Positions 1 to 8,054 of a DNA stretch of 33,952 nt are shown here, one piece after another. Within the stretch, counting starts at the first letter, position 1; every line of letters starts with the position of its first letter. The notes under the pieces are model-generated. The model saw only the letters and a list, made by a program, of their open reading frames with translations, did no database searches and was not told the DNA's origin. The DNA is taken from NCBI GenBank assembly GCA_002796305.1, contig PCWZ01000020.1, forward strand, positions 27,097 to 61,048. Direction: 5' to 3'. This DNA comes from Deltaproteobacteria bacterium CG11_big_fil_rev_8_21_14_0_20_49_13 (lineage in GTDB: Bacteria; UBA10199; GCA-002796325; 1-14-0-20-49-13). The position numbers and the translations under genes were made by a program.

Positions 1-7
1 AGCGTCC

Positions 8-1411
8 ATGTCAAAAAAGACGAAGGTCATTGCGACGATCGGTCCCAAGTCCTCGGACCTTAAGACGCTCAAAAAAATGGTAGAGTCCGGCCTCGATGTC
101 ACCAGGATCAATTTTTCGCACGGTGAGAAATGCGAATATTTGGCAGGTATAAAGACCATAAGAGATGTCGAAAGGATCACCGGCAAACATATCGCCATCC
201 TTGCCGATCTCTCAGGCCCCAAGATAAGGACCGATAAGATTCCAAACCCCATCCAGATAAGGGCCGGTGAAAAGGTCATCCTGGCACCTGAATCCACAGC
301 CTCAAAAGGAGATATCCCTATTACCTATGCCGGGCTCGTGGGCGATGTCAAAAGCGGCGATACGCTTCTTATCGACGACGGCAAATTGGAAGTTAAGGTC
401 ATTTCTAAAAAGAGCGGAAAGATAATAGCGGAATCGAGGAGCTCCGGGTTCATAGGTGACCATAAAGGGATAAATCTCCCCGGCATTGCCATAAAGGGCG
501 GCGCGCTGACCCCGAAGGATGTTGAAAACCTGAAGTTCGCCGTCCGTAACGGGGTCGATTATATCGGCGTCTCGTTCGTTCAGGGGCCCGAAGATCTTGT
601 GAAGGCGAAGAAAATAATGAAAAAGGCGGGTAGAATACTTCCGCTCGTTGCCAAAATTGAGAGGGGCGTGGCCCTTGCCCATCTTAAAGAGATAGTGAAG
701 GAGGCCGATGCCGTTATGGTTGCAAGGGGCGACCTTGGCGTCGAAACGGCCATAGAGAGGCTTCCGATAGTTCAAAAAGAGATAATAAAAATGTGCGGCA
801 AGTTCAGACGCCCCGTAATAGTCGCCACTCAAATGCTCGAGAGCATGGTGACAATGACGAGGCCCACGCGCGCGGAGGTCAACGACGTCGCCACATCCGT
901 CTTTGAGGGGGCCGATTGCCTCATGCTTTCCGGCGAGACCGCAGTGGGTCACGATCCCGTTAACGCGGTCGCTACCATGACAAGGATAATCAGGGCCTCC
1001 GAGCTCAGCAGATATCACATCCATATCAAGTACGAGCTCGACCCTTCGGACGATAACTCCGTTACCGCGGTAACAAGGGCGGCTTCGTTCGCTGCCGAAG
1101 AGGCAAAGGCGAAGGCTATAATCGTCTTTACTATGACCGGAAAATCTCCCGTTTATGTCTCAAAACAGAGGCCGCACTGCGATATACTGGCCGTTGCATC
1201 CAGCATCGATGCGGCAAGAAGGAGCGCTCTTTTTTACGGCGTTAAGACATTCGTTATCCCCGCTTGGAGATCCATCGATGCTATGATAGAAAGCGGTATC
1301 AGGATGCTTAAAAAGAAGAGAGAGATCAAAAAAGGCGATAGGGTCGTTATCCTGTGCGGTACCGTTACGACCCCCGGCGCCACAAATATGCTCAAGATAG
1401 TCACATGTTAA
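8..1411 (+). CDS. pyk: Pyruvate kinase
   Basis: Cytosolic glycolytic enzyme converting PEP and ADP to pyruvate and ATP. The 467-residue product opens with the family signature TKVIATIGPKS and carries RINFSHGE, the metal/substrate-binding ARGDLGVE motif, ATQMLESM and PTRAEVNDVATSVFEGAD. The C-terminal allosteric-type domain is present and ends in GTVTTPGATN. The length is normal, so the gene looks complete. The ATG at 8 gives the expected N-terminus; only seven bases precede it, so its promoter is outside the window. The stop codon overlaps the start of the following L,D-transpeptidase gene, suggesting co-translation. Identification rests on unmistakable family motifs. Confidence 0.97.
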   Translation: MSKKTKVIATIGPKSSDLKTLKKMVESGLDVTRINFSHGEKCEYLAGIKTIRDVERITGKHIAILADLSGPKIRTDKIPNPIQIRAGEKVILAPESTASKGDIPITYAGLVGDVKSGDTLLIDDGKLEVKVISKKSGKIIAESRSSGFIGDHKGINLPGIAIKGGALTPKDVENLKFAVRNGVDYIGVSFVQGPEDLVKAKKIMKKAGRILPLVAKIERGVALAHLKEIVKEADAVMVARGDLGVETAIERLPIVQKEIIKMCGKFRRPVIVATQMLESMVTMTRPTRAEVNDVATSVFEGADCLMLSGETAVGHDPVNAVATMTRIIRASELSRYHIHIKYELDPSDDNSVTAVTRAASFAAEEAKAKAIIVFTMTGKSPVYVSKQRPHCDILAVASSIDAARRSALFYGVKTFVIPAWRSIDAMIESGIRMLKKKREIKKGDRVVILCGTVTTPGATNMLKIVTC

Positions 1412-2574
1412 GGATAAAGACGCTCATTTTAATTCTGCCTTTTGTCCTCCTTTCGTTCACGGTCTCGGCCTATTTCGACAAGGGCGCTGACCCGAGATAT
1501 CTTAATTTCCTGAAGGCCTACAATGAATTCGTAAAACAATATGCCGACGTTTCATGGCCCAAGGTCCCGTCCGGCAAAAAGACAGGGGAGGGCGATACCG
1601 ATCCAAGGGTGCCCATTTTGCGCGAAAGATTGCACGGAGAGGGACTTCTGAAAAAGCCGGCGAGCGGGGACGTGTTCGACCACGAACTTTCGCAGGCATT
1701 GATGGAGTTTCAAGGGAGGAACGGCATCTTAGATGACGGCGTCCTTGGAAAGTTCACCGTCACCCAGCTTAACATATCTCCGCAGGAGAGGATCTGCCAG
1801 ATGAGAATAGGCCTTAAGCGTCTTTCGGACATCCTTCCGCGCATCAGCTCCGACCGCTATGTCGTGGTGAATATACCCGACTACATGGCCAGACTTTATA
1901 TTAACGGCAATGTCGAATGGGAGAGCAGGGCGATAGTAGGAAGACTCGACAGAAAGACGCCGCCTTTGAACGATGAGATCGAATATATAGTCTTTAGCCC
2001 CAAGTGGAGAGTTCCTGTGAAGATAGCGGTTGAGGACAAGATACCTGAGATACAAAAGGACCCCGATTTTTTAAAGAAGATGGGGATGAAGGTCTATGCA
2101 AGGGAGAACGGAGAGCTCATAGAAACAGACCCCGCGACCATTGACTGGGGGGAGTTAAACAAGGACAACTTTGATTATCTGATAGTTCAGGATGCGGGGG
2201 GTGGCAATGCCCTTGGAAGGATAAAATTCATGTTCCCCAATAAGGACGACGTCTATCTTCACGACACTCCCACAAAGAAACTCTTTGAGAGCATGACAAG
2301 GACCTTTAGTTCCGGATGTATAAGGATACAAAGACCCGTAGAGCTTGCCGAGATAGTGCTAAAGGACAAAGAGGGCTGGGACAGGGAGAGAATAGAAAAA
2401 GAGATGCACAGAAAGAACGAGAGGTTCCTCAACCTTGACGAGCATATCCCTATTAGTGTGGTTTACCTCACTTCATGGGTGGACGATGATGGTGACCTGG
2501 AATTTAGAAGGGATATTTATAGTTACGACAGGCAGATGAAAAGGGGTCTTTGCGCGGACCTAAATGTTAAGTAA
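1405..2574 (+). CDS. L,D-transpeptidase, YcbB/LdtD type (peptidoglycan cross-linking)
   Basis: Predicted periplasmic enzyme that forms 3-3 peptidoglycan cross-links or attaches proteins to peptidoglycan. The 389-residue product starts with a hydrophobic signal peptide (residues 1-20). A peptidoglycan-binding_1-like helical domain follows (about 68-130), then a YkuD domain (about 150-335). The catalytic motif is SSGCIR, with nucleophile C305 preceded by the conserved H of YLHDTP. The ATG at 1405 lies inside the end of pyk (4-bp overlap plus stop) and puts the signal peptide at the N-terminus; an in-frame start at 1354 would add 17 non-signal residues and is rejected. The gene overlaps the next one by 11 bp. 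Coupling of a cell-wall enzyme to pyk may be incidental. The sub-family is inferred from the large insertion between strands in the YkuD domain. Confidence 0.9.
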   Translation: MLRIKTLILILPFVLLSFTVSAYFDKGADPRYLNFLKAYNEFVKQYADVSWPKVPSGKKTGEGDTDPRVPILRERLHGEGLLKKPASGDVFDHELSQALMEFQGRNGILDDGVLGKFTVTQLNISPQERICQMRIGLKRLSDILPRISSDRYVVVNIPDYMARLYINGNVEWESRAIVGRLDRKTPPLNDEIEYIVFSPKWRVPVKIAVEDKIPEIQKDPDFLKKMGMKVYARENGELIETDPATIDWGELNKDNFDYLIVQDAGGGNALGRIKFMFPNKDDVYLHDTPTKKLFESMTRTFSSGCIRIQRPVELAEIVLKDKEGWDRERIEKEMHRKNERFLNLDEHIPISVVYLTSWVDDDGDLEFRRDIYSYDRQMKRGLCADLNVK

Positions 2575-3190
2575 AATAATCATATTTATCACTATATTAT
2601 GTGTTAATGTTCAAGTTGTGGTTAATACTTATGCGGAGGACTTTTTAAAGTGGGAAGATTGTCTTAAATCGGCCAGAGAGGCCAATCCCAACCTTATTTC
2701 TTCAAGTGAGGCCGTGAAACAGCAAAAGGCGCAGAAGAATATAACGGCGAGCGCCAACAGGTGGAACCAGAACTGGCCTCCGAACACCAATCAGTTAAGC
2801 GTAGGCGTCGGGGTATCTATGCCGATATTCGAAGGGGGACTCCGTTTTGCACAGGTCGCAAAGGCAAAGGCGGTCCTGAAACAGGCGGCAGAGAACGAGA
2901 GGAGCGCCAAGGACCATGCCCTTGTGGGCCTTCAAGAGACGTGGGCCTCACTTTTAGACGCCGCGGAAAATGTTTCGGTGCAAGAACAACTTTTGGCCGC
3001 CACGCAGGAGCGTTCCAATATTGCCGACGCCCAGTATTCGACCGGTTTCGCATCGTTCGACAACTGGATCATCATAGAAGACGAACTGGTAAGGGCCAAG
3101 AAGACATATATCATGGCCAAGGCCGACGCACTTAGGGCTGAGGCCGGCTGGATATATGCGAAAGGTGGCACACTTGATTATGAAGAATAA
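2564..3190 (+). CDS. TolC-family outer-membrane efflux protein, internally deleted (about half length)
   Basis: The product is 208 residues, whereas TolC-family channels are normally about 400-480. It has a signal peptide (about residues 1-24), then a normal TolC opening (WEDCLKSAREANPNL). At about residues 60-66 it passes directly into what looks like the second repeat (QLSVGVGVSMPIFEGG) and continues to a normal C-terminus (GGTLDYE). The reading frame is kept across the join. Because TolC is built from two homologous halves, a deletion between them would give this product. It would not supply a full 12-stranded trimer as usually built, so function is doubtful. The ATG at 2564 overlaps the transpeptidase gene by 11 bp, and the end overlaps macA by 11 bp. 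A genuine half-size family member cannot be excluded by eye. Confidence 0.75.
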   Translation: MLSKIIIFITILCVNVQVVVNTYAEDFLKWEDCLKSAREANPNLISSSEAVKQQKAQKNITASANRWNQNWPPNTNQLSVGVGVSMPIFEGGLRFAQVAKAKAVLKQAAENERSAKDHALVGLQETWASLLDAAENVSVQEQLLAATQERSNIADAQYSTGFASFDNWIIIEDELVRAKKTYIMAKADALRAEAGWIYAKGGTLDYEE

Positions 3191-4142
3191 TAAATTTAAG
3201 TTGATACTCGGCGGTTGTTTGACGCTCGTTGCCTTGGTTATCCTCATAAAGATAGTTTCGTGCGCCGGAAAGCCGGACGAATATGTGAAGATCAAATCGG
3301 AGGTCGGATATATCGAGAATGTGATATCGTCAACGGGTACCGTCCTTCCAAAGAACAGGCTTGAGATAAAACCGCCCGTCAACGGCAGGGTCGATACCAT
3401 ACTTGTGAAAGAGGGAGGGCGGGTAAAGGTCGGCCAAACCCTTGCATGGATGAGCTCCACCGAACGTTCCGCGTTGCTTGATGCCGCGCGCGCTCAAGGT
3501 GAGGCTTCTCTTAAATATTGGAAAGAGGCCTATAAACCTATATCTCTTATATCCCCGATAGACGGCGAAGTGATCGTTTCGAAGATGCAGGCGGGGCAGA
3601 CCGTTACCGTAAATGAAGCCGTTATCGTCCTTTCGGACCATCTTATCATAAGGTCGCAGGTAGATGAGACCGATATCGGAAAGATAAAGCTGGACCAGCC
3701 GGCTTTTATCACACTTGACGCCTATCCGGAGACGAAGATAGACGCCAAGGTCGAACATCTCTATTACGAATCAAAGACGGTCAACAATGTCACCATCTAC
3801 GAGGTAGATCTTATCCCCGAATCACCTCCGGCCTTTATCCGTTCCGGCATGAACGCAAGTGTAAATTTCATCGTCGCCTTCAAGGACGATGCGCTCCTCC
3901 TTCCCATGGAAGCGGTCTCTAGCGTGAATGGTCATAAGGTGGTCTATGTGAGTGACGGCTCTAAAAGAGTGGAAAAGGTCATTGAGACCGGAATAACGGG
4001 CGAGGGGAAGATTGAGGTACTTTCGGGCGTAACCGCCCCGGACGAGATCCTTATTAAGGCCAAAAAATATGAGCCTCAAAGGTCGGACGCCAAGAACAAT
4101 CCTTTTATGCCGATGAGAAGAAAACAAACTAAATCAAAGTAG
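3180..4142 (+). CDS. macA: MacA/HlyD-family periplasmic adaptor protein
   Basis: Membrane-fusion subunit linking an inner-membrane ABC exporter to an outer-membrane channel. The 320-residue product has one N-terminal membrane segment (about 8-28), a split biotinyl-lipoyl-like domain (PPVNGRVDTILVKEGGRV and SPIDGEVIVSKMQAGQTV), a very short hairpin between the halves (about 95-118), and beta-barrel and membrane-proximal domains (DIGKIKLDQPAFITLDAYP). The start at 3180 places the membrane anchor at the N-terminus; an in-frame codon at 3156 is upstream inside the TolC gene. Short-hairpin adaptors exist naturally, so I do not call this one deleted. Its partners on both sides, TolC-like and MacB-like, do look damaged, so the tripartite system is probably inactive here. 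The symbol is by family resemblance. Confidence 0.85.
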   Translation: MKNNKFKLILGGCLTLVALVILIKIVSCAGKPDEYVKIKSEVGYIENVISSTGTVLPKNRLEIKPPVNGRVDTILVKEGGRVKVGQTLAWMSSTERSALLDAARAQGEASLKYWKEAYKPISLISPIDGEVIVSKMQAGQTVTVNEAVIVLSDHLIIRSQVDETDIGKIKLDQPAFITLDAYPETKIDAKVEHLYYESKTVNNVTIYEVDLIPESPPAFIRSGMNASVNFIVAFKDDALLLPMEAVSSVNGHKVVYVSDGSKRVEKVIETGITGEGKIEVLSGVTAPDEILIKAKKYEPQRSDAKNNPFMPMRRKQTKSK

Positions 4143-4145
4143 AAG

Positions 4146-4743
4146 ATGATAGAACTTAAAGAAGTACATAAGACGTACCAGATGGGCAAGGTGGAGGTTC
4201 GGGCCCTTCGCGGAGTCTCTTTAAAGATAGAGAAGGGCGAATTTGTCGCCATAATGGGTCCTTAAAGAACACAGGCTACTCACCAAGGACCAGCAGGATT
4301 CGTTCCAGATAAGGAACATGTCCGATATCAGAAAGACCCTTGAGGCGACCACAAAGACCATGAGCCTTTTACTTGGCGCCATCGCCGCCATATCGCTACT
4401 TGTCGGCGGCATAGGTATCATGAACATTACTCTTGTCTCCGTCACCGAGCGTACTCGCGAGATCGGGCTACGCAAGGCCATCGGCGCAAAGGATACGGAT
4501 ATTCTCGTTCAGTTCTTATGCGAGTCCACGCTGATGTCCCTGATAGGTGGCGTCCTTGGGATATGCATAGGATTTGTGATAGCGCTTTCCATGCTCATCT
4601 TTGCCGATTGGACCGTCAAGGTCTCAATTTCATCTATTTTACTTGCAACCATCTTTTCATTTGCAGTCGGTATTGTTTTTGGTATATGGCCTGCGCATCA
4701 GGCTTCAAAATTGAACCCGATAGAGGCCCTAAGGTACGAATAG
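4146..4743 (+). pseudogene. macB: MacB-like ABC transporter, internal deletion plus frameshift
   Basis: The first 39 codons encode the start of a MacB ATPase domain ([20 protein letters not shown], then EFVAIMGP). The frame then hits TAA at 4263-4265, exactly where the Walker A motif should begin. In the next frame the sequence resumes as [19 protein letters not shown] and the complete C-terminal permease end: a helix, the [20 protein letters not shown] motif, and a finish in [10 protein letters not shown]. About 1.3-1.5 kb of a normal 640-650-codon gene is therefore missing, including the whole nucleotide-binding core and most of the periplasmic domain. The join falls at TCCTTAAAG near 4259-4267. 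The downstream part could only be translated from an internal ATG at 4318 as a 141-residue fragment. An assembly collapse would look the same. Confidence 0.88.
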
Positions 4744-4762
4744 GGCGTACAAGGAGAAGAAA

Positions 4763-5281
4763 ATGAAAAAGAGACTGGCGCTTGTATTGATCGCGGCTTT
4801 AGTGGTTGTTTTTGCGTGCAAGAAAAAGGATTCTGACACCGTGGCGGAAAAGGGGATCGAAATGGATATAGCGAACGGAAAGACCGTCAGTATAAACTAT
4901 ACGCTAACGGTGGACGGCAAGGTCGCCGATTCATCGGAAGGACGCGAACCGCTGGTCTATGTGGCCGGTTCCGGACAGATAATACCCGGGCTCGACGGGG
5001 AGCTTGTTGGTCTTAAGAAGGGTGACAAAAAACATGTGAGCGTTGCTCCCGGGAACGGTTATGGAGTAAGGGATCCCAAGGCGGTCCAAAAAGTCCCGCG
5101 TACGGCACTTGAAGGTCAGCCAGACATCAAGCCCGGTAGCGTTCTTCAGGGAAGTGTGGGCGAACAGGAGTTTCAGGCCGTTATAACCAAGGTGGGCAAG
5201 GATGACGTAGAGATAGATCTTAATCATCCGCTTGCTGGCAAGACGCTCGAGTTTGACGTAGAGGTCGTGGACGTTCAGTAG
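4763..5281 (+). CDS. FKBP/SlyD-type peptidyl-prolyl isomerase lipoprotein
   Basis: Predicted envelope-anchored proline isomerase/chaperone. The 172-residue product has a type II signal peptide with a lipobox-like end (VVVFAC, lipidated C19). An FKBP fold follows, with VSINYTLTVDGKVADSS, then GSGQIIPGLDGELVGLKKGD and the VAPGNGYGVRD loop typical of SlyD-like enzymes, including an inserted insert-in-flap region before EFDVEVVDV. It lacks the histidine-rich SlyD tail. A Shine-Dalgarno (AAGGAGAAG) precedes the ATG. The gene sits 19 bp after the macB remnant in the same run. Length and motifs look intact. No natural client is suggested by the context. Confidence 0.9.
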   Translation: MKKRLALVLIAALVVVFACKKKDSDTVAEKGIEMDIANGKTVSINYTLTVDGKVADSSEGREPLVYVAGSGQIIPGLDGELVGLKKGDKKHVSVAPGNGYGVRDPKAVQKVPRTALEGQPDIKPGSVLQGSVGEQEFQAVITKVGKDDVEIDLNHPLAGKTLEFDVEVVDVQ

Positions 5282-5307
5282 TCAGGTCAGGGCAGTCAAT
5301 CTACATC

Positions 5308-5847
5308 GTGCATGGCAAGGGCGTTCATGTTGAGCTGATAGTGAGCGAGAGCGAAGAGATAGAGGACGGGGTGATAAGGGGGAAGTACGATATAGGGGTC
5401 ATCTCGGGTATAGGAATGCCGCATCCCCTTTTAGAAGAGAACGTGATAGATTCGGACAGGATAGACGCTCTTGTTTCGAGGAAGGGTCCGCTTGCGGCCT
5501 TAAAGAAGATAAGCGCCGAAGAACTTGTAAAACGGCCTCTCATAATGTATCCGAAAAAGAGCAGGACACGGCAGATAATAGATCTTGCTTTACGGCAAAG
5601 GGGCCTTGTTCCGAAAGAGGTAATTGATGTCTGGTATATCGGCGCCGCGGTAAGGCTTGCGGAGGCGGGTTTGGGGGTGGCGATGCTCTCTCACTTTTTC
5701 ATCAAGAACGAACTTATGAGTCACAAGTGCTCTCATTTAAGGATAACCGGCGATCCCTTTAAAAGGAACATTTGCGTTATCAAGAAAAGGGGGGCTATGC
5801 TTTCCGAGCCGGCCGCACTTTTCTATGAACTGCTGATGGGGAGATGA
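5308..5847 (+). pseudogene. LysR-family regulator remnant (effector-binding domain only)
   Basis: The 179 residues from a GTG at 5308 match the effector-binding half of a LysR-type regulator: YDIGVISG, then RGLVPKEVIDVWYIGAAVRL and AEAGLGVAMLSHFFIKNEL, with a family-typical end. The N-terminal winged-helix DNA-binding domain and the linker (about 90-110 residues) are absent. The same frame stays open upstream through 5278-5307 but encodes no HTH; that stretch already belongs to the end of the FKBP gene. This is best read as a 5'-truncated gene, consistent with the other deletions in this block. A free-standing effector-binding protein is a less likely alternative. Confidence 0.75.
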
Positions 5848-5848
5848 T

Positions 5849-5977
5849 ATGAAAGATCCAAGACCGATAAATGAGCTCGATTATAAAGAGGAGGCCAAAG
5901 AAGAGGACGAATACCTCACGCGCACCGGCCAACCTTCGATGACGGGAGGGGAGGGGTCACCCATTATTTTTTCCTAA
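5849..5977 (+). other. Short ORF probably truncated at the arsenic-island edge
   Basis: An ATG one base after the LysR stop opens a 42-codon frame beginning MKDPRPINELDYKEEAKEED. Its first 30 or so codons are acidic and charged, with codon use like the host block. From about 5940 the sequence becomes purine-rich (GGGAGGGGAGGGG) and the frame runs into the opposite-strand TVP38 gene, ending at 5977. The likeliest reading is the beginning of a host gene whose remainder was lost where the - strand cassette joins. It could also be a genuine small protein. No family is recognised. Confidence 0.35.
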
Positions 5978-6623
5978 TCATGATTCGGGTCGCAACCGTC
6001 AGCAGAATGACGAGCACGAATGGCCCCCATACTTGAATTTGCATCCATGTTGAGGGATCGGATAAATGAATGTGCCGTCCGGCAGAACCTAAAGAGGTGT
6101 ACACAAATGTTCCGGGAAGCATTCCCAGAAGTGTGGCGAGAGTGTAATCCCGAAAAGAGACTTTTGTCAGGCCTAAGCCGAAATTCAGGCCGTTGAACGG
6201 GAATAAAGGAACCAACCGTAATAGGAGTACGGAGTAAAATCCGTTGTTGCCGATTTTCTCGTCCATTCCCTGAAGAGTTCCTTTGCTCTTGAGAATCTTT
6301 GATACGGCGTCCCGCCCCAAATAACGGGCAATGAGAAAACTGATCAGGGCGCCCAGGCTGGCGGAGAGCCAGTTAATCAGCGTCCCCCACCAGGTACCGA
6401 ATAAGAGACCTCCGCCAATTGTCAAGACCGATCCCGGAAGGGCAAAGACCGTGGCGGCGATGTAGATGAGTCCGAAGACAAGGGGCGCTAGAGCCCCTTG
6501 CGACTGAATCCAAAGTCCCAATTGGTCAAACCCTTCCTTCGACAGATAAGTCTGCGCAGGGGTGAGAAAATAGAGCCCCAGAACAACGGAAATAAAAAGG
6601 ATGATGAGGAACCCTTTCTTCAT
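5964..6623 (-). CDS. TVP38/TMEM64 (DedA-superfamily) membrane protein
   Basis: The 219-residue integral membrane protein has an N-terminal transmembrane segment (about 5-22). The VTT/DedA core follows, with VFALPGSVLTIGGGLLFG, GALISFLIARYLGRD and the re-entrant motif LLRLVPLFPFNGLNFGLG. Further helices close with FVYTSLGS and a C-terminal segment. The ATG at 6623 is two bases past the oxidoreductase stop; an in-frame ATG at 6641 overlaps that gene and would add six residues. In many bacteria a TVP38 protein is adjacent or fused to a mercuric-reductase-like flavoprotein, and the same pairing is seen here. The transported substrate is unknown; an arsenical or a lipid is a guess from context. 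Confidence 0.88.
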   Translation of the reverse strand: MKKGFLIILFISVVLGLYFLTPAQTYLSKEGFDQLGLWIQSQGALAPLVFGLIYIAATVFALPGSVLTIGGGLLFGTWWGTLINWLSASLGALISFLIARYLGRDAVSKILKSKGTLQGMDEKIGNNGFYSVLLLRLVPLFPFNGLNFGLGLTKVSFRDYTLATLLGMLPGTFVYTSLGSAGRHIHLSDPSTWMQIQVWGPFVLVILLTVATRIMIRKK

Positions 6624-6625
6624 GT

Positions 6626-8044
6626 TTATCCAAATCTCCATCGGAAGTAACGCTTAAGCCATTTTTTTGAGCCGTCGGTCAGTCGACTGCGCTGGTAGAT
6701 ATCGGCAATGCGTTTGCTGACCTCCGCCAGCGTCGGATAGACATGAATCATCGTTGCCACTTTTTTCAAACCGATCTTCTGGTGCATGGCCAACGCCAGT
6801 TCATGCAATAAATCTCCGGCGTGGGAGCCGACGAGCGTAACGCCTAAAATTTGATCCGTCCCCTTGTGGGTCAGCACCTTGATAAATCCCTCGAATTCAC
6901 GGTCACAAACGGCGCGGTCGAGATCGCTAAAAGAGTATTGATACACATCGTGTGCCACGCTGTTTTGTTTGGCCTCGGATTCATTGAGGCCGACACGAGC
7001 GACTTCGGGCTCGGTAAACGTACACCACGGCACGACACGATAATCGATTTTGGATTTTCCGGGAAACAAGGCATTGCGCAAAATCAGCCGGGCCTGAAAA
7101 TCGGCGGTGTGCGTGAATTGATAAGGGCCGACAATATCGCCGCAGGCATAAATATTCTTGGCTGTCGTCCGGAGTGTCGCGTCTGTTTTGACCCCTTTTT
7201 TGTCGTACTGAACACCCGCTTTCTCTAAACCGAGGCCGTTCACATTGGGGGCGCGTCCGACGGCCACGAGAATCCGGTCGAATGTGATTTTTCTTTTCTG
7301 TCCGTCAGGACCAGAAACGATCAACCCACCATCGATTTGTTCGGCCTTCGTTTTGAGTAATACCGTAAGGCCTTCCGCCTCAAACCTCTCTTTGACCAGC
7401 TCGGATACTTCGGGATCCTCGCGAATCAACAGCCTGTCAGCCATTTCAACGACGGTGACGTGACTGCCGAGTCTCGCAAAGGTTTGCGCCAGTTCTGCTC
7501 CGATCGGACCGCCTCCCAAAACGATGAGATTTTTCGGCAACTCTTTTAACTGCCAGACATTGTCGCTCGTCAGATAGGGAATTTTATCCATTCCGGGAAT
7601 GGGAGGCACGAAGGGCGAGGCTCCGGTAGCAATGACAAAACGTTTAGCTTCCAATGTTTCCTTGCCGTTTGAAATTTGATTCGGAGAAATAAATCGGTAT
7701 TCACCCAGACGGACGTCGACTCCGAGCGACGTGAATCTTTCGACGGAATCATGGGGAGCGATCTTCTCTTGAACCTCGCGGACGGAGGCCAAAACCGAAT
7801 CGAGCTTGATGTCGAAGTTGTGGGATTGCAATCCGAATCGCTCGGCGGTTCGCGCATCATGGATGATTTTCGCCGAGCGGATGATGGCTTTCGACGGCAC
7901 ACAGCCGGCGTTGAGGCAATCACCACCCATCTTGTGTTTTTCAACCAGCGCCACCTTAGCACCAAGGCCGGCGGCCCCTGCGGCAACGACCAAGCCGCCG
8001 GAGCCGGCACCAATGACGATGAGATGATATTTTTTGGTTTGCAT
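6626..8044 (-). CDS. Class I pyridine nucleotide-disulfide oxidoreductase (mercuric-reductase-like)
   Basis: The 472-residue flavoprotein has an FAD-binding GAGSGG (about residues 12-17), the redox disulfide motif CLNAGCVPSK, a NAD(P)-binding GGGPIGAELA, the second FAD motif IYACGDIVG, and a dimerisation domain ending in HVYPTLAEVSKRIAD. It lacks both an N-terminal heavy-metal-associated domain and the C-terminal vicinal cysteines of true MerA. A mercuric reductase call is therefore not supported, although simple matching would suggest it. The ATG at 8044 has an AGGAG five to six bases upstream; a TTG at 8047 is too close to that site. Its position in the arsenosugar cassette suggests a redox step on an arsenical or another thiol/disulfide substrate, which is inference. 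Confidence 0.9.
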   Translation of the reverse strand: MQTKKYHLIVIGAGSGGLVVAAGAAGLGAKVALVEKHKMGGDCLNAGCVPSKAIIRSAKIIHDARTAERFGLQSHNFDIKLDSVLASVREVQEKIAPHDSVERFTSLGVDVRLGEYRFISPNQISNGKETLEAKRFVIATGASPFVPPIPGMDKIPYLTSDNVWQLKELPKNLIVLGGGPIGAELAQTFARLGSHVTVVEMADRLLIREDPEVSELVKERFEAEGLTVLLKTKAEQIDGGLIVSGPDGQKRKITFDRILVAVGRAPNVNGLGLEKAGVQYDKKGVKTDATLRTTAKNIYACGDIVGPYQFTHTADFQARLILRNALFPGKSKIDYRVVPWCTFTEPEVARVGLNESEAKQNSVAHDVYQYSFSDLDRAVCDREFEGFIKVLTHKGTDQILGVTLVGSHAGDLLHELALAMHQKIGLKKVATMIHVYPTLAEVSKRIADIYQRSRLTDGSKKWLKRYFRWRFG

Positions 8045-8054
8045 CAATGCTCCT

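Noticed and set aside
302-1024. 240-codon - strand frame opposite pyk
   Set aside because: It is the antisense shadow of a gene with unmistakable pyruvate kinase motifs; the translated sequence shows no family features.
3180-4142. Internal deletion in macA
   Set aside because: The hairpin is short, but both lipoyl halves and the barrel are continuous, and short-hairpin adaptors occur naturally.
6626-8044. Mercuric reductase (merA)
   Set aside because: The C-terminal vicinal cysteines and heavy-metal-associated domain are missing and no mer genes are nearby.
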